A stretch of DNA of 35,668 bases from Photorhabdus sp. CRCIA-P01 (GTDB taxonomy: Bacteria; Pseudomonadota; Gammaproteobacteria; Enterobacterales; Enterobacteriaceae): the NCBI RefSeq assembly GCF_003545805.1, contig NZ_NMQR01000043.1, forward strand, positions 1-35,668. Reading direction: 5' to 3'. Numbering within the stretch: position 1 is the first letter of the stretch; each line of letters begins with the position of its first letter. The position numbers and the translations under genes are program-made. This document shows, piece after piece, positions 15,810 through 26,390 of this stretch. The notes beneath the pieces are model-generated. The model was not told where the DNA came from. It made no database searches and saw nothing but the letters and a program-made list of their open reading frames with translations.

Positions 15810-16436
15810 TTAAGCCAGTTCCCCTTGCACAAGAGGCACAAAACGTACAGCTTCGATCACTTCACTATGAAAACCATTGCCATGACGTTTCACGGATTTA
15901 AGAATTTGTGTATGCTCACCAACGGGCAAAACCATCACTCCACCATCAGCAAGCTGAAGCATCAATTCTTTTGGGATATACGGAGGCGCTGCGGTCACAA
16001 TAATAGCATCAAATAACCCACGCGACGGCCATCCTTGCCAACCATCCCCATGACGGGTTGAAACATTATGCAAATCAAGCTGTTTCAATCTGCGTTTAGC
16101 CTGCCACTGTAAGCCCTTAATCCGTTCTACCGAGAAAACATGTTTGACCAAATACGCTAATATTGCCGTCTGATAACCAGAACCAGTACCAATTTCCAAA
16201 ACCTTAGCATCTGGTGTTAACTGAAGCAGTTCAGTCATACGGGCAACAATATAAGGCTGAGAAATCGTTTGCCCATAACCAATAGGCAAAGCCGTATTTT
16301 CATACGCTTTATGTGCCAGTGCTTCATCGACAAAACGTTCTCTGGGCACGGCGGAAATGGCGGCCAGTAAACACTCATCTTCTATTCCCTGCTGGCGTAA
16401 TTGTGTCAGCAAATTTTTCATTGCCCGACTCAGCAT
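15810..16436 (-). CDS. pcm: Protein-L-isoaspartate O-methyltransferase
   Basis: A 208-residue SAM-dependent enzyme that methylates L-isoaspartyl residues in aged proteins to start their repair. The length equals E. coli Pcm. SAM-binding motif I is [13 protein letters not shown], the family motif [19 protein letters not shown] is present, and the C-terminus [12 protein letters not shown] is conserved. The start overlaps the 3' end of surE by 7 nt, as expected for the surE-pcm pair, so translation is coupled. The gap to nlpD (15658-15809) is AT-rich and presumably holds the nlpD promoter. Confidence 0.97.
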   Translation of the reverse strand: MLSRAMKNLLTQLRQQGIEDECLLAAISAVPRERFVDEALAHKAYENTALPIGYGQTISQPYIVARMTELLQLTPDAKVLEIGTGSGYQTAILAYLVKHVFSVERIKGLQWQAKRRLKQLDLHNVSTRHGDGWQGWPSRGLFDAIIVTAAPPYIPKELMLQLADGGVMVLPVGEHTQILKSVKRHGNGFHSEVIEAVRFVPLVQGELA

Positions 16437-17194
16437 TCTCCATCAACCTCAGCTTTAGCTAACCAATCCCTGACTAACGCCTGCGCTTTATACGCAGTCA
16501 GATCGACCTGTAATGGCGTAATAGAGACATATCCCTGTTCCACCGCTGCAAAATCTGTTTCAGGGCCAGCATCATGTTTATCTCCCGGTGGCCCCAACCA
16601 GTAAAGCATGTTGCCTTTCGGATCTTGCATAGAATAAACTTCTTCCGCAGCATGACGGCTACCACAACGTGTCACCCGAAAACCTTTAATGTGCTCAAGT
16701 GGCAGATCAGGGACATTCACATTTAAAATATTACCCGCCTTCAAAGGCGTTGTTTGTAGCATTTGTAGCAAACGACATGTGATTTTTGCCGCTGTTTCGT
16801 AATGCAATTCGCCATCAAGTGAAATGGCCAATGCCGGTAACCCCAGATGGCGGCCTTCCATTGCAGCCGCAACCGTACCGGAATAAATCACATCATCCCC
16901 AAGGTTAGGGCCACGATTAATACCAGAAACAACAATTTCAGGGCGCGGAAGCACCAGCCGATTAACACCGAGATAAACACAATCTGTTGGTGTGCCGCCC
17001 AATACCGAAATGTCACCATTCTCCAGCGTATTAACACTTAATGAACGATCAAGGGTCAATGCATTAGATGCACCGCTCCGATTACGATCAGGTGCCACAA
17101 CTTGCACATGATAACTTTCGCACAATGCAGCCGCCAGAACCTGAATCCCTGGAGCGGTCACACCATCATCATTACTCAACAATATTCGTAACAT
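16430..17194 (-). CDS. surE: 5'/3'-nucleotidase SurE
   Basis: A 254-residue survival protein that dephosphorylates nucleoside monophosphates, and short polyphosphate in E. coli. The N-terminal metal site [13 protein letters not shown] (Asp8, Asp9), the Ser in [12 protein letters not shown], and the Asn motif [26 protein letters not shown] are all intact. The gene overlaps the end of truD by 23 nt and pcm by 7 nt. The compact overlaps mean truD-surE-pcm are read as one unit. Confidence 0.97.
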   Translation of the reverse strand: MLRILLSNDDGVTAPGIQVLAAALCESYHVQVVAPDRNRSGASNALTLDRSLSVNTLENGDISVLGGTPTDCVYLGVNRLVLPRPEIVVSGINRGPNLGDDVIYSGTVAAAMEGRHLGLPALAISLDGELHYETAAKITCRLLQMLQTTPLKAGNILNVNVPDLPLEHIKGFRVTRCGSRHAAEEVYSMQDPKGNMLYWLGPPGDKHDAGPETDFAAVEQGYVSITPLQVDLTAYKAQALVRDWLAKAEVDGEC

Positions 17195-18218
17195 TATTTT
17201 GATCCTGATTGATTATTTCCCTGACCACACTGGTAGCAAAACTGCCGGCAGGCAACCAGAAACTGATCTTTACCGTGTCATTGTCTTGCCATTCCCAACA
17301 CAGATCCCGAGGCCGAACCAGAATAGCCCTACGGGTGCAATCCACTCTTTCCCGTTTGATAAGTTCCCACAATGATTCATAAGGCTGTAAATATTGCCGT
17401 TCAAAATCCGCAGATTGATGCAGTGTTCCCAATTCACCACTGCCAGGCAGTGGCGCGGTTATCTGTAGCTCTCCGTCGGTGACCCGCTGCTGCAATAAAG
17501 GCAACTCGGCTTCGTCAGCAACAAACCAACTACCACGCCCCGTTAATTGTAAGGCGTCACCATTAATGACCTGCTGCTGCCCAAGAGCAATCCGCTCACT
17601 CGCCACCGTATTAAACATAGCACTGCGACTGGCTGAAAGATAAAAGCTGCGTTTATTTCTCTCTTTTACTCGGATTTCATTATTTGCCCAACGCTGTGCT
17701 TGAATCAGATTCTGCCCATCCCGACCAAAACGCTGTTCACCAAAATAGTTAGGCACGCCACCTTGCTGAATCAGCCGTAATCTGTTTTCAACCAATTGAT
17801 GATGACTAATTTCCCTCAAAATCAGCGTAAATGAATTTCCTTTCAATGCACCAATGCGCAGTTTACGTTTCTGACGAGCTGTCGTCAGAACTTCACATCC
17901 CTCAAGCTGAAACGAGGCAAAATCAGGATCCTGTTTGCCCGGTAAGTGCAAACAAAACCACTGTTCCGTCACTGCATTACGGTCTTTTAAACCGGCATAA
18001 CTGACCGATCTAGACGGTATACCCGTGAAACGAGCAAGGTTATCTGCAACAAATTGGGTATTACAACCCGTCTTACGAATATGCACCATTAAGTGCTCAC
18101 CTTCTCCATCAGGAGAAAATCCCAAATCTTCATAGACAATAAAATCTTCCGGAGAGACCTTTAATATCCCCGTCGCTTCTGGTTGCCCATACAGCCAATT
18201 TAATTCAGCCAATACCAT
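17172..18218 (-). CDS. truD: tRNA pseudouridine(13) synthase TruD
   Basis: A 348-residue enzyme that makes pseudouridine 13 in tRNA-Glu. The catalytic Asp lies in [13 protein letters not shown] (residue 79), with family motifs NGCNTRF-like ([14 protein letters not shown]), [30 protein letters not shown] and [19 protein letters not shown] 18218 is chosen because AAGGA lies 7 nt upstream, within the end of ispF; a TTG directly before it is in frame but less likely. It follows ispF by 3 nt and overlaps surE. The order ispD-ispF-truD-surE-pcm-nlpD-rpoS is standard for enterobacteria. Confidence 0.97.
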   Translation of the reverse strand: MVLAELNWLYGQPEATGILKVSPEDFIVYEDLGFSPDGEGEHLMVHIRKTGCNTQFVADNLARFTGIPSRSVSYAGLKDRNAVTEQWFCLHLPGKQDPDFASFQLEGCEVLTTARQKRKLRIGALKGNSFTLILREISHHQLVENRLRLIQQGGVPNYFGEQRFGRDGQNLIQAQRWANNEIRVKERNKRSFYLSASRSAMFNTVASERIALGQQQVINGDALQLTGRGSWFVADEAELPLLQQRVTDGELQITAPLPGSGELGTLHQSADFERQYLQPYESLWELIKRERVDCTRRAILVRPRDLCWEWQDNDTVKISFWLPAGSFATSVVREIINQDQNNVTNIVE

Positions 18219-18221
18219 CAA

Positions 18222-18695
18222 TTATTCCTTAACCAGCAAAGCAACCGCTTCGCAAGCAATACCTTCTTTACGCCCAACAAATCCCAATTTTTCGGTGGTT
18301 GTGGCTTTAACATTAATATCATCAATGTGACATTGCAGATCTTCCGCCAGATTGACTCTCATTTGTGGGATATGCGGCAACATTTTGGGTGCTTGAGCGA
18401 TAATCGTAATATCCAGATTACCAATCCGATAACCCTTTTCTCTGATACGCGAATAGGCTTCGCGCAATAATTTACGGCTATCCACGCCTTTAAACGCCGG
18501 ATCAGTATCTGGGAATAATTTCCCGATATCGCCCAATGCCGCAGCACCTAACAAAGCATCAGTTGCCGCATGGAGAGCAACATCACCATCGGAATGCGCC
18601 AACAGCCCTTGTTCATAAGGAATACAAACACCACCGATAATAATCGGTCCTTCACCACCAAATTTATGTACATCGAAACCGTGTCCGATCCTCAT
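18222..18695 (-). CDS. ispF: 2-C-methyl-D-erythritol 2,4-cyclodiphosphate synthase
   Basis: A 157-residue MEP-pathway enzyme converting CDP-ME 2-phosphate to the cyclic diphosphate. It functions as a trimer with zinc ligands in [11 protein letters not shown] (Asp8, His10) and [11 protein letters not shown] (His42). The C-terminal [20 protein letters not shown] motif binds CDP. It lies 13 nt after ispD and 3 nt before truD in one operon. The substrate is supplied by IspD followed by IspE, which is encoded elsewhere. Confidence 0.98.
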   Translation of the reverse strand: MRIGHGFDVHKFGGEGPIIIGGVCIPYEQGLLAHSDGDVALHAATDALLGAAALGDIGKLFPDTDPAFKGVDSRKLLREAYSRIREKGYRIGNLDITIIAQAPKMLPHIPQMRVNLAEDLQCHIDDINVKATTTEKLGFVGRKEGIACEAVALLVKE

Positions 18696-18708
18696 GATGT
18701 CTGTTCCT

Positions 18709-19440
18709 TTATTTTCTAGACAGATAAAATTCGGCCAATGCCAAATCTTCAGGACGTGTGACTTTTATATTGTCCGAACGCCCGTTAACCAACACCGGTT
18801 GATAGCCACAATATTCCAGTGCAGAAGCTTCATCTGTGATATTAGCGTGTTGCGAAAGCGCTTTTGACAAACAATCCCTTAGTAACATCAATGGAAAAAA
18901 CTGCGGTGTCAGTGCATGCCAGAGATCTTGACGCTCTACCGTATGGTCAATAACCTGACCAACACGTCCACGCTTCATCGTATCGCTGACCGGAGATGCC
19001 AGAATACCACCACATGCCATATTTCCCTGTTCATCTGCTTCTGCCAATTGTAGCAAACGTTCAAGATCGTCATGGTGTAAGCAAGGGCGAGCTGCATCAT
19101 GCACTAAAACCCAACAATTATCATTGCCAGTCAAATGAGCCAGATGATTTAAACCAGCCAACACAGAATTGGCTCGCTGTTCACCACCAACTACCGTAGT
19201 CATGCGCGAATCGGATGCAACCTCAAGGGATTGAAACTGTGTATCAGCCGGATTTAAAACAACCACAACGCGTTGAATGCGGGGATGATCAAGTAATGCA
19301 GTTAGAGTGTGTTCAATAACAGTTTTTCCGGCAATAGACAAATATTGCTTTGGGCAATCCGAATTCATTCGGCTACCAATGCCCGCCGCGGGTACCAAAG
19401 CAATAATATCAGCACAGGAATGAAGTAATAGATTGTTCAT
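18709..19440 (-). CDS. ispD: 2-C-methyl-D-erythritol 4-phosphate cytidylyltransferase
   Basis: A 243-residue enzyme that transfers CMP from CTP to MEP, the third step of the non-mevalonate isoprenoid pathway. The CTP-binding loop [19 protein letters not shown] is near the N-terminus, followed by [11 protein letters not shown] and a C-terminal [17 protein letters not shown]. The gene starts 5 nt after the ftsB stop. The physical linkage ftsB-ispD-ispF is universal in enterics. Confidence 0.98.
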   Translation of the reverse strand: MNNLLLHSCADIIALVPAAGIGSRMNSDCPKQYLSIAGKTVIEHTLTALLDHPRIQRVVVVLNPADTQFQSLEVASDSRMTTVVGGEQRANSVLAGLNHLAHLTGNDNCWVLVHDAARPCLHHDDLERLLQLAEADEQGNMACGGILASPVSDTMKRGRVGQVIDHTVERQDLWHALTPQFFPLMLLRDCLSKALSQHANITDEASALEYCGYQPVLVNGRSDNIKVTRPEDLALAEFYLSRK

Positions 19441-19445
19441 CTTAA

Positions 19446-19766
19446 TTATTGAGTATTATTTGGGATCGAGGGATGCGAAGTGTTTTCTTTAGATTTATCA
19501 ATGATTAAACGATAGAAAGTTTCACCCGGTTTGATCATACCCAGCTCACTACGGGATCGCTCTTCGATGGCTTCCTGTCCGCCAGTAAGATCGTCAATTT
19601 CCGCCGATAACTGATCGTTACGCACTTTAAGTTTGCTGTTTTTGCTCTCTTCCATAGCAACATCATTCTTAACCCGTACATAATCATGAATACCATTTTT
19701 ACCAAGCCACAGTGAATACTGTAACCATCCGAGTAAAACCACTAATAGTAGCGTCAGCTTACCCAT
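19446..19766 (-). CDS. ftsB: Cell division protein FtsB
   Basis: A 106-residue bitopic membrane protein. One transmembrane helix lies near residues 4-21 ([18 protein letters not shown]), followed by a periplasmic coiled coil (to about 70) and a conserved [21 protein letters not shown] segment. FtsB forms the FtsQLB complex, which activates septal wall synthesis by FtsWI. It is the first gene of the minus-strand block running to rpoS. The C-terminal tail after residue 88 is variable. Confidence 0.96.
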   Translation of the reverse strand: MGKLTLLLVVLLGWLQYSLWLGKNGIHDYVRVKNDVAMEESKNSKLKVRNDQLSAEIDDLTGGQEAIEERSRSELGMIKPGETFYRLIIDKSKENTSHPSIPNNTQ

Positions 19767-19866
19767 TTCCGCCCCCTGAAATATCCGTCAATCATCCCAT
19801 AACTCAAAGAGCGACGCTACTATCACAAAACAGGATGGGGGAAAAATAGTTGAGAGTAAAGTTATG

Positions 19867-19906
19867 ACATAAGCACATCACCGAAGATTCAATAATGTGC
19901 TTATGT
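19867..19906 (-). terminator. Hairpin after cysC
   Basis: ACATAAGCACAT (19867-19878) and ATGTGCTTATGT (19895-19906) form a perfect 12-bp stem directly after the cysC stop. The following minus-strand sequence (CATAACTTTAC) has only a short T-run, so termination may be partial. The rest of the cysC-ftsB gap should contain the ftsB promoter, which I could not place with confidence. Confidence 0.6.
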
Positions 19907-19911
19907 TGATG

Positions 19912-20544
19912 TTATACGCCATTAACCCCTGAACGTATAATGCCGTTCTTTTTCAACTCCACCAGCAACTGCTCCACTGATACTTCAATAGGTTGTTGGC
20001 CTGAAAGATAAATTTCCGGGTTATCGGGAATCTCATAGGCTGAATCAATCCCTGTGAAATGACGGATTTCACCCGCACGGGCTTTTTTGTACAATCCCTT
20101 AGGATCACGGGATTCGCAAATTTCCAATGGTGTATCGACAAAAACTTCAATAAATTGCCCCGGTTCCAGCAATTCACGCACCTTTTTCCGCTCCGCTTTA
20201 TGAGGGGAGATAAAAGCCGTCAGCACGACTAAACCCGCATCGACCATCAAACTGGCAACTTCACCCACACGGCGAATATTCTCCTGCCTATCCTGTTCAG
20301 AGAAACCCAAATCACGACAAAGGCCATGACGCAAGTTATCGCCATCAAGCAAATAAGTTTTTATTCCCCGTTGAAACAGGGCCTGCTCTAAGACCCCGGC
20401 CACAGTGGATTTCCCTGAACCCGATAAACCAGTGAACCAAATAACCAATGCAGGATGTCCATTTTCAACCTCCCGCTGCGTTCTGGTCAGTTGATATGGA
20501 TGCCAGACAACATTTTCTGATGCCAAATTTTCGATGTCAGACAA
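19912..20544 (-). CDS. cysC: Adenylylsulfate (APS) kinase
   Basis: A 210-residue kinase that phosphorylates APS to PAPS. The P-loop GLSGSGKS is at residues 39-46, then [19 protein letters not shown] and the phosphoacceptor-serine motif [12 protein letters not shown], and the [21 protein letters not shown] substrate loop. It is about nine residues longer than E. coli CysC, mostly at the ends. It is the last gene of cysGDNC, 1 nt after cysN. Confidence 0.98.
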   Translation of the reverse strand: MSDIENLASENVVWHPYQLTRTQREVENGHPALVIWFTGLSGSGKSTVAGVLEQALFQRGIKTYLLDGDNLRHGLCRDLGFSEQDRQENIRRVGEVASLMVDAGLVVLTAFISPHKAERKKVRELLEPGQFIEVFVDTPLEICESRDPKGLYKKARAGEIRHFTGIDSAYEIPDNPEIYLSGQQPIEVSVEQLLVELKKNGIIRSGVNGV

Positions 20545-20545
20545 T

Positions 20546-21988
20546 TTATTTACCTCCCAGTAAATCTCTGGCTCCCCAATGAGGGAAATGACGACGAATC
20601 AACCGATTCAATTCCAGTTCAAATTCGCTGAATTCTTTTGGCCCTTCATAAACATCTGTCTGAATTTCACGCACCAAACCAGCACCAACCGTGACATTAG
20701 TCAGCCGATCAATAAAGATAATGCCGCCAGTGTCACTATTTTGCTGATAACTATCGAGCATTAATGGCTCTTCAAAAGAAAACTCCACTGATCCGATGGC
20801 ATTCAATGGTAAATCAACAGCCACCCGTTGTGTCAGGTTCGTAATATCCACCTGATACTGGATATTCTCAACTTTCCCACGGCTCTTTTTACCCGCCACT
20901 TTGATATCAAGATTTTGTCCTTGCACCAAAGGCTGTTCAGACATCCACACGACATCCACCAACGCATGCCGGGTAACCGTCATCTCATCATCAGCAGAAA
21001 TCAGGAGATCGCCCCGGCTGATATCAATTTCATCTTTCAGCACCACGGTAATTGCTTCACCAGGGACAGCAAAATCCAAATCACCATCAAAAGTCACGAT
21101 CCGCTCTACTTGCGAGGTGACACCAGATGGCATGACTTTAATCCTCTGCCCTTTGCGTAAAATCCCAGATGAAAGTGTACCGCTGTAACCACGAAAATCG
21201 AGATCAGGCCGACTGACATACTGTACCGGGAAGCGCAGTAACTGCTTCGAAGCCTCTTTCTTTACATCTGCGGTTTCAAGAATATCCAACAACGCTGGCC
21301 CTTCATACCAGACCATATTGGTACTTCTGGTGACAATGTTATCGCCATCAAGTGCAGAGATCGGAACAAAATAAATTTTCAAATCTGTCGGCAACTGCGC
21401 GGCAAAGTTCAAATAATCTTGTTTGATCAGGTCAAAAACCTCCTGCCTGTATTCCATCAGATCCATTTTATTCACCGCAACCACCAAGTGGCGGATCCCC
21501 AGCAAGGTACTGATAAAACTGTGACGACGGGTCTGCTCCTGAACACCTTTACGGGCATCAATCAACAGAATCGAAAGATCACAGGTCGATGCACCTGTCG
21601 CCATATTGCGGGTGTATTGTTCATGTCCCGGCGTGTCGGCAATAATAAATTTGCGTTTTTCGGTGGAAAAGTAGCGATAAGCGACATCAATGGTGATGCC
21701 CTGTTCGCGCTCCGCGGCGAGACCATCCACCAGCAAAGCCAAATCCAATTTTTCACCCTGAGTACCGATTCGTTTACTGTCATTCTGCAAGGTTGAAAGC
21801 TGATCTTCGTAGATCTGACGGGTATCATGTAACAGACGGCCAATCAGGGTACTTTTGCCATCATCCACGCTGCCACAAGTCAGGAAACGCAACAATCCCT
21901 TATCCTGTTGAGCGCGCAGATAGGCTTCCACACCACCCTGTTGTTTAATTTGATCAGCAATAGCTTCATTTTGCGCAAGTGCGGACAT
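20546..21988 (-). CDS. cysN: ATP sulfurylase GTPase subunit
   Basis: A 480-residue EF-Tu-like GTPase that couples GTP hydrolysis to APS formation by CysD. G1 GSVDDGKST is at residues 39-47, G3 is [15 protein letters not shown] and G4 is AVNKMDLM. The C-terminal domains resemble elongation factor domains 2 and 3. The length and motifs agree with CysN alone, not a CysNC fusion; cysC is separate. cysD lies 11 nt upstream. Confidence 0.98.
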   Translation of the reverse strand: MSALAQNEAIADQIKQQGGVEAYLRAQQDKGLLRFLTCGSVDDGKSTLIGRLLHDTRQIYEDQLSTLQNDSKRIGTQGEKLDLALLVDGLAAEREQGITIDVAYRYFSTEKRKFIIADTPGHEQYTRNMATGASTCDLSILLIDARKGVQEQTRRHSFISTLLGIRHLVVAVNKMDLMEYRQEVFDLIKQDYLNFAAQLPTDLKIYFVPISALDGDNIVTRSTNMVWYEGPALLDILETADVKKEASKQLLRFPVQYVSRPDLDFRGYSGTLSSGILRKGQRIKVMPSGVTSQVERIVTFDGDLDFAVPGEAITVVLKDEIDISRGDLLISADDEMTVTRHALVDVVWMSEQPLVQGQNLDIKVAGKKSRGKVENIQYQVDITNLTQRVAVDLPLNAIGSVEFSFEEPLMLDSYQQNSDTGGIIFIDRLTNVTVGAGLVREIQTDVYEGPKEFSEFELELNRLIRRHFPHWGARDLLGGK

Positions 21989-21999
21989 GGTTGTTCTCC

Positions 22000-22908
22000 T
22001 TAGAAATAACCCTGACGTTTTTTCAATTCCATAGAAGCAGATTGATCACTGTCAATCAGCCGTCCTTGCCGCTCACTTGTCGTGGATATCAGCATCTCTT
22101 CAATAATTTCCGGCAATGTTTCAGCATCAGATTTCACGGCCCCCGTCAGCGGCCAGCAACCAAGAGTACGAAAACGAACTTTGCGCTGACTGATAACTTC
22201 GCCGGGTTTCAAATTGATCCGGTCGTCATCAACCATAATCAACGTGCCATCACGCTCTATTACCGGACGCGGTTTAGCAAAATAGAGAGGAACGATATCA
22301 ATTTGTTCCAGATAGATATATTGCCAAACATCCAGTTCAGTCCAGTTGGAAAGTGGGAATACGCGGATGCTTTCACCTTTGTTAATCTGACCGTTGTAAT
22401 TGCGCCACAATTCAGGACGCTGGTTTTTAGGATCCCAGCGATGTGAGCGATCACGGAAGGAATAAATACGCTCTTTGGCACGTGATTTTTCTTCATCGCG
22501 CCGGGCACCACCAAAAGCCGCATCAAAACCATATTTATCCAGTGCCTGTTTTAACCCTTCCGTTTTCATGATGTCAGTATGTTTGGCGCTACCATGCACA
22601 AATGGATTGATTCCCATTGCTTCCCCTTGCGGGTTGCGATACACCAATAATTCAAAGCCGTAATTCTTCGCGGTACGATCACGAAACTCATACATTTCGC
22701 GGAATTTCCAGCCCGTATCCACGTGCAGCAAAGGAAATGGTAAGGTTCCCGGATAGAACGCCTTGCGTGCAAGATGAAGCATGACCGAAGAATCTTTACC
22801 AATAGAGTAAAGCATCACTGGGTTTTCAAACTCTGCGGCCACTTCTCGTATAATATGGATACTTTCAGCTTCAAGTTGCTGCAAGTGTGTCAATCTTTTC
22901 TCGTCCAT
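22000..22908 (-). CDS. cysD: ATP sulfurylase adenylyltransferase subunit
   Basis: A 302-residue PP-loop protein that adenylylates sulfate. The loop [13 protein letters not shown] is at about residues 35-47, with [18 protein letters not shown] and [14 protein letters not shown] motifs and the C-terminal [13 protein letters not shown] 22908 is chosen: AAGGAG lies 5 nt upstream and gives the E. coli length, whereas the in-frame GTG at 22914 overlaps the ribosome-binding site. The gene is 9 nt after cysG. Confidence 0.98.
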   Translation of the reverse strand: MDEKRLTHLQQLEAESIHIIREVAAEFENPVMLYSIGKDSSVMLHLARKAFYPGTLPFPLLHVDTGWKFREMYEFRDRTAKNYGFELLVYRNPQGEAMGINPFVHGSAKHTDIMKTEGLKQALDKYGFDAAFGGARRDEEKSRAKERIYSFRDRSHRWDPKNQRPELWRNYNGQINKGESIRVFPLSNWTELDVWQYIYLEQIDIVPLYFAKPRPVIERDGTLIMVDDDRINLKPGEVISQRKVRFRTLGCWPLTGAVKSDAETLPEIIEEMLISTTSERQGRLIDSDQSASMELKKRQGYF

Positions 22909-22917
22909 TACCACTCC

Positions 22918-24330
22918 TTATGCAAAATCGACTACTGTCGGACGGCTTATCTTGGCAATAGGTTGTTGCCCAAACCAGGCTATCTGATGGTGGAGTTGAA
23001 CTACCTCCCCCACTACCAGTAACGCCGGTGACGGTGCCTGCTGTGCTAACTGTTCCAGTTCCAGCAAAGTGCCTGTCAACACTTGTTGCTCTGGACGGGT
23101 ACCACAACCGATAACAGCCACGGGTGTATCTTCCGCCCGCCCATGTAAAATTAATTGATGACTTATCAAGGCGGATTTCACCGTCCCCATATAAATCGCC
23201 AGAGTCTGATTGCCTTTGGCCAAAGCCTGCCAATCCAGCTCATTACCATTTTCCCGGCAATGACCTGTAATAAAAGTGATACTCTGCGAGTGCTCCCGGT
23301 GAGTCAGCGGAATTCCCGCGTAAGCAGTCGCTCCAATAGCGGCGGTAATGCCCGGTACGACCTGAAAAGGAATGCCTGCCGATGCCGCAACCTGTAACTC
23401 CTCACCACCACGACCAAAGATAAAGGGATCACCGCCTTTAAGACGAACCACTTTTTTCCCCTGTCTGGCAAATTTCATTATCAATTGGTTAGTTTCTTCC
23501 TGAGAAACCGAGTGATTACCCGCTCTTTTACCAACGCAAATTTTATCTGCATCCCTGCGAACCAGATCCAGTACTTCGCTGCTGACCAGATGATCATAAA
23601 GCACCACATCAGCCTGCTGAATAACCTGTAATCCCTTTAACGTCAGTAATCCCGGATCACCTGGACCTGCACCGACCAGAGCCAATTCTCCCGGTGAATC
23701 AGGCTGTTCCAGTTGTTGCTCAAGCTGTTTTTCCGCCTGTTGGATCTGACCGTTTGCAACCAACATAGCGAAACGACCATTGAAAGCCTGTTCCCAAAAA
23801 GAACGACGCTGGCGCATGGAAGCTAATCGCTGTTTCACCCGATCACGCCACTTCCCGGCAATGTTCGCCATCATGCCAAGACTGGAAGGCAGTAACGCCT
23901 CCAGCTTTTCCCGTATTAAACGCGCCAGTACCGGCGCTTTTCCTGCCGATGAAATCGCCACTAAAACAGGAGAGCGATCGATAATTGATGGAAAAATAAA
24001 TGAGCAATGAGATTGATCATCAACGACATTGACCAAAATACCGCGCTTATCCGCCTCGGTAAAAACCTGATGATTTAGACCGTGATCATCAGTCGCCGCA
24101 ATCACCAGAAAAATGCCATCAAGATATTCAGGCTGGAACGCTCTCTTATACCATTCCAGTTCACCAGCTTGATAACGCTGTTGTAATTCAGAGCATAATT
24201 CAGGCGCTACAACCTGTAATAATGCACCTGCCCGTAGTAGTAGAGTCGCCTTACGTGCGGCCACCTCTCCACCACCGACAAGTAATACAAGCCGCCCTTT
24301 CAGCTCAACAAATATCGGTAAGTAATCCAC
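22918..24330 (-). CDS. cysG: Siroheme synthase CysG (trifunctional)
   Basis: A 470-residue fusion. The N-terminal precorrin-2 dehydrogenase/sirohydrochlorin ferrochelatase half has the NAD loop [11 protein letters not shown] (about 17-27), Asp104 and Ser128 (AISSAGK). The uroporphyrinogen-III methyltransferase half starts near 216 ([19 protein letters not shown]) and includes [18 protein letters not shown] and [22 protein letters not shown]. It makes the siroheme needed by CysI. In E. coli cysG is tied to nir genes; here it leads the cysDNC operon, so CysB control is likely. Its promoter lies next to a 32-bp repeat at 24421-24452. Confidence 0.97.
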   Translation of the reverse strand: MDYLPIFVELKGRLVLLVGGGEVAARKATLLLRAGALLQVVAPELCSELQQRYQAGELEWYKRAFQPEYLDGIFLVIAATDDHGLNHQVFTEADKRGILVNVVDDQSHCSFIFPSIIDRSPVLVAISSAGKAPVLARLIREKLEALLPSSLGMMANIAGKWRDRVKQRLASMRQRRSFWEQAFNGRFAMLVANGQIQQAEKQLEQQLEQPDSPGELALVGAGPGDPGLLTLKGLQVIQQADVVLYDHLVSSEVLDLVRRDADKICVGKRAGNHSVSQEETNQLIMKFARQGKKVVRLKGGDPFIFGRGGEELQVAASAGIPFQVVPGITAAIGATAYAGIPLTHREHSQSITFITGHCRENGNELDWQALAKGNQTLAIYMGTVKSALISHQLILHGRAEDTPVAVIGCGTRPEQQVLTGTLLELEQLAQQAPSPALLVVGEVVQLHHQIAWFGQQPIAKISRPTVVDFA

Positions 24331-24420
24331 AATTGCCCTTGGTATCCAGTGAAATATTTATAAGTAATGAAACTGTTTCGAATGAATATATGAGTCGGGG
24401 GTAAAGTTATAAAATGACAA

Positions 24421-24452
24421 AAAAGAATTAATTGTTCTGTAATGGAATATAG
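24421..24452. repeat. 32-bp direct repeat, left copy
   Basis: This 32-bp sequence (starting AAAAGAATTAATTGTTCTGT) recurs without mismatch at 26391-26422. Homology stops abruptly on both sides. The copies flank a ~2 kb block of phage-like and toxin-antitoxin genes between two sulfur-assimilation operons, as attachment sites or recombination scars would. Confidence 0.8.
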
Positions 24453-24573
24453 CCAGCCACTCCGCATCAGTGCTCACGCGGGCTAGCGAAAGTAAACACG
24501 AATTACAGATCCTTAATAATCTTAATAAATCCGAGTATTTTGGGCAAAATGTGGATCACTTACCGCTAGTTAA

Positions 24574-25047
24574 ATGAGTTTTCTAATGGATTCAAGCGTA
24601 CCGCATCATTCAAGTATCGGCACAGCAACACTGATGGCCGGTGCTGTTATTCATATTTCGACCGGGGATTACTCGCAAGCAACATCCGCTAACATGTTGA
24701 TTAAGTGTAAAAATAGCACAAAAGAAGTGGAACAGAATCAAAAAACTCAGATTGGTCAGAATGACGAAAAAACCGTGAGAGGCACCCTGACAGAGAAAAT
24801 AACCGGTATTCGTCGCAGTGTTGCTGGCGCCCATGAATTAATTGGTTCATCAGTTAGATTGGGTAGCGACAGCATCAATGTGTTAACGTTGCTGACCGAT
24901 ATTCTTGATGTGGTTGACGAGCTGGCAAAAGCCACGGCCACACACACGCACAGCAATACCGGTGCACCCACCAACTCAGGAAATTTAAGCGCGATAGCTG
25001 GAAAAACACGTACGCTGAATAAGAAATACGCGGGGTTTATTGATTAA
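24574..25047 (+). CDS. Phage-type tail spike/baseplate-like protein, probable C-terminal fragment
   Basis: A 157-residue protein. Its middle (KNSTKEVEQNQKTQIGQNDEKT and on to GSSVRLGSDSINVLTLL) has the short alternating repeats of gp5/VgrG-like beta-helix spikes. Its end (LAKATATHTHSNTGAPTNSG) resembles the His-rich C-termini of phage baseplate spike proteins of the gpV type. The N-terminal OB-fold expected in a complete spike is missing, and no good ribosome-binding site precedes ATG 24574, so this is likely a remnant. The family assignment rests on pattern recognition only. It lies within the direct-repeat-bounded block. Confidence 0.5.
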   Translation: MSFLMDSSVPHHSSIGTATLMAGAVIHISTGDYSQATSANMLIKCKNSTKEVEQNQKTQIGQNDEKTVRGTLTEKITGIRRSVAGAHELIGSSVRLGSDSINVLTLLTDILDVVDELAKATATHTHSNTGAPTNSGNLSAIAGKTRTLNKKYAGFID

Positions 25048-25054
25048 TAAAATT

Positions 25055-25077
25055 GCCCGTCTACTCGCGAGACGGGC
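25055..25077 (-). terminator. Rho-independent terminator of the second toxin-antitoxin operon
   Basis: GCCCGTCT (25055-25062) and AGACGGGC (25070-25077) form a perfect 8-bp GC-rich stem with a 7-nt loop. On the minus strand it is followed by AATTTTATT, fitting termination of the antitoxin gene ending at 25084. It also lies just after the plus-strand spike-like gene. Confidence 0.75.
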
Positions 25078-25083
25078 ATAGAA

Positions 25084-25368
25084 TTAAACGATACTAATTT
25101 TGAGGTTGACGCCACACGCAGCCGCGTAGCGCTCAAGTGTCGCAATACTGGCTTTCATCGGATTTTTTTCAACTTTAGCAACAGCGGGCGGGGTGATCCC
25201 CAGTCTTTCAGCTAACTGTGAACTATTAATACCCGCTCTCTGTTTCATACTTTTGATTAGCTCGTAAAGTTCCTCTTCCTGTTTAGCTGCTTCATAAGCA
25301 GCTTGCGCGCCAGGAGAAGCAAGAGCCCGCGCCCTGACTTCTGACCACGGAATGCCTTTAGCTTTCAT
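25084..25368 (-). CDS. XRE-family antitoxin of a RelE/HigB-type module
   Basis: A 94-residue helix-turn-helix protein. The DNA-binding motif is near 44-70 (INSSQLAERLGITPPAVAKVEK), followed by IATLERYAAACGVNLKISIV, which is typical of antitoxins paired with Gp49-like toxins. The start overlaps the toxin gene by 11 nt. It would bind the toxin and repress the operon, probably at the inverted repeat 25699-25737. It is unrelated in sequence to the HigA at 12533-12820. The exact start is uncertain because the first ~25 residues are variable in such proteins. Confidence 0.82.
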   Translation of the reverse strand: MKAKGIPWSEVRARALASPGAQAAYEAAKQEEELYELIKSMKQRAGINSSQLAERLGITPPAVAKVEKNPMKASIATLERYAAACGVNLKISIV

Positions 25369-25678
25369 TTCTCATCTCCTCTAGTCTTTGTAATGCAAGC
25401 TTAATTTCAGATGCCGGTGTTTTCGGCGTTTTTTTGATAAACGTGCGGAGTATGTAAATTCGCCGGCCAGTGGCATAAGCAAAAATTGTTCGTGTGATGT
25501 CTTTATTACCAACTCTAAGCTGAAATAATCCATCACGCAACGGCTCCGTTGCGGGGTACCGCAACATGTTCCCCCTAGCTTCAAGCTTGTCAAGCGCCAG
25601 TGACGTTTTACCTCGCATAACTTCATCCAGTGATTGGATCTCGTTGTCAGCTTCTTCGTGAAATATCAGTTCAAACAT
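25358..25678 (-). CDS. RelE-superfamily toxin, Gp49-like (HigB type)
   Basis: A 106-residue protein matching the phage-derived Gp49-like toxin pattern: MFELIFHEEADNEIQSL, then LRYPATEPLRDGLFQLRV, TRTIFAYATGRRIYILRTF and KKTPKTPASEIKLALQRLEE. These are RelE-fold ribonucleases. ATG 25678 is preferred (GGGGG ribosome-binding site upstream, conserved opening) over an upstream in-frame TTG at 25696. The toxin precedes its antitoxin. The pair sits in the 2 kb direct-repeat-bounded block and may stabilise it. Confidence 0.82.
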   Translation of the reverse strand: MFELIFHEEADNEIQSLDEVMRGKTSLALDKLEARGNMLRYPATEPLRDGLFQLRVGNKDITRTIFAYATGRRIYILRTFIKKTPKTPASEIKLALQRLEEMRNES

Positions 25679-25698
25679 CCATACCCCCTTTGACAATA

Positions 25699-25737
25699 AA
25701 ATTAACCCATAGGTATATTTAAATCAAGGGTTAATTT
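25699..25737 (-). promoter_or_regulatory. Putative operator/promoter of the second toxin-antitoxin operon
   Basis: AAATTAACCC (25699-25708) and GGGTTAATTT (25728-25737) form a perfect 10-bp inverted repeat, 20 nt upstream of the toxin ATG. Between them, on the minus strand, TTGATT is followed after 17 nt by TAATTT, a plausible weak promoter. Autorepression by the antitoxin is the family norm. Confidence 0.5.
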
Positions 25738-26390
25738 AACTCATCAGTGAACTGCATCAATCAGCGTCAATACAATCAGTTCTGGGACGTTAAGAGACAA
25801 AACAAGGCTTTTAATTATCCTGACTTGTGTTATCTCAATGACATCACCTATACGCGGCTGGAATCGACAGACGGAAACACACACGCGACGAAAACGGCGC
25901 TACACCGCTCCCGCCTGCCTGATTCGGATCTAAAAAATTTTGCCATAAATTTTGGGCGCCATCACCGTGCCAAGCCGCACCGGAACTAGGGTGAAACCCA
26001 AGCACTTGTTTTGCACTCAGTGCAACAAATTGCAATATTTTGCCATATCACCGCGCTAGAAGCTGAATAACCTATTGTTTAACCTCATGTTTTTAAAGGA
26101 TCTTTTTGACTTTTCGTCAGTTTAGTGCAAAGCAGAAATAGAAAGTAAAAGGAAAGCAGAAAATAAATAAAGTCCAAATAATACAGAGAGTTAATAACAA
26201 AAGGAGAGATAAAACGCCTTGCAAAACTTGGCGAAGAAAGATCAAGCAAAGATCAGAAAGAACGGGTAACAAAAGTTATGAAGCCAACCTGACGAAACGA
26301 GTTTCTGGGGTTTTTTGTAATCCAACCGTGGTCAATATTGGGACACAAAACAAAAATAATTCATTAAATTCAATTAGTTAAATAATAAAT
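25738..26390. other. Gene-poor remainder of the 2 kb insert
   Basis: No convincing gene is seen here. Open frames of up to ~80 codons exist on both strands around 25747-26035 but lack ribosome-binding sites and recognisable domains. The second half (26100-26280) is purine-rich on the plus strand and probably non-coding. It may be phage or plasmid debris. Confidence 0.4.

Noticed and set aside
25747-26035. Overlapping open frames on both strands in the 2 kb insert
   Set aside because: No ribosome-binding site, no recognised domain, and they oppose each other; kept only as possible debris.
26281-26320. GAAACGAGTTTC followed by GGGGTTTTTT as a terminator
   Set aside because: The stem is only 5 bp with a 2-nt loop, and there is no gene upstream on that strand to terminate.
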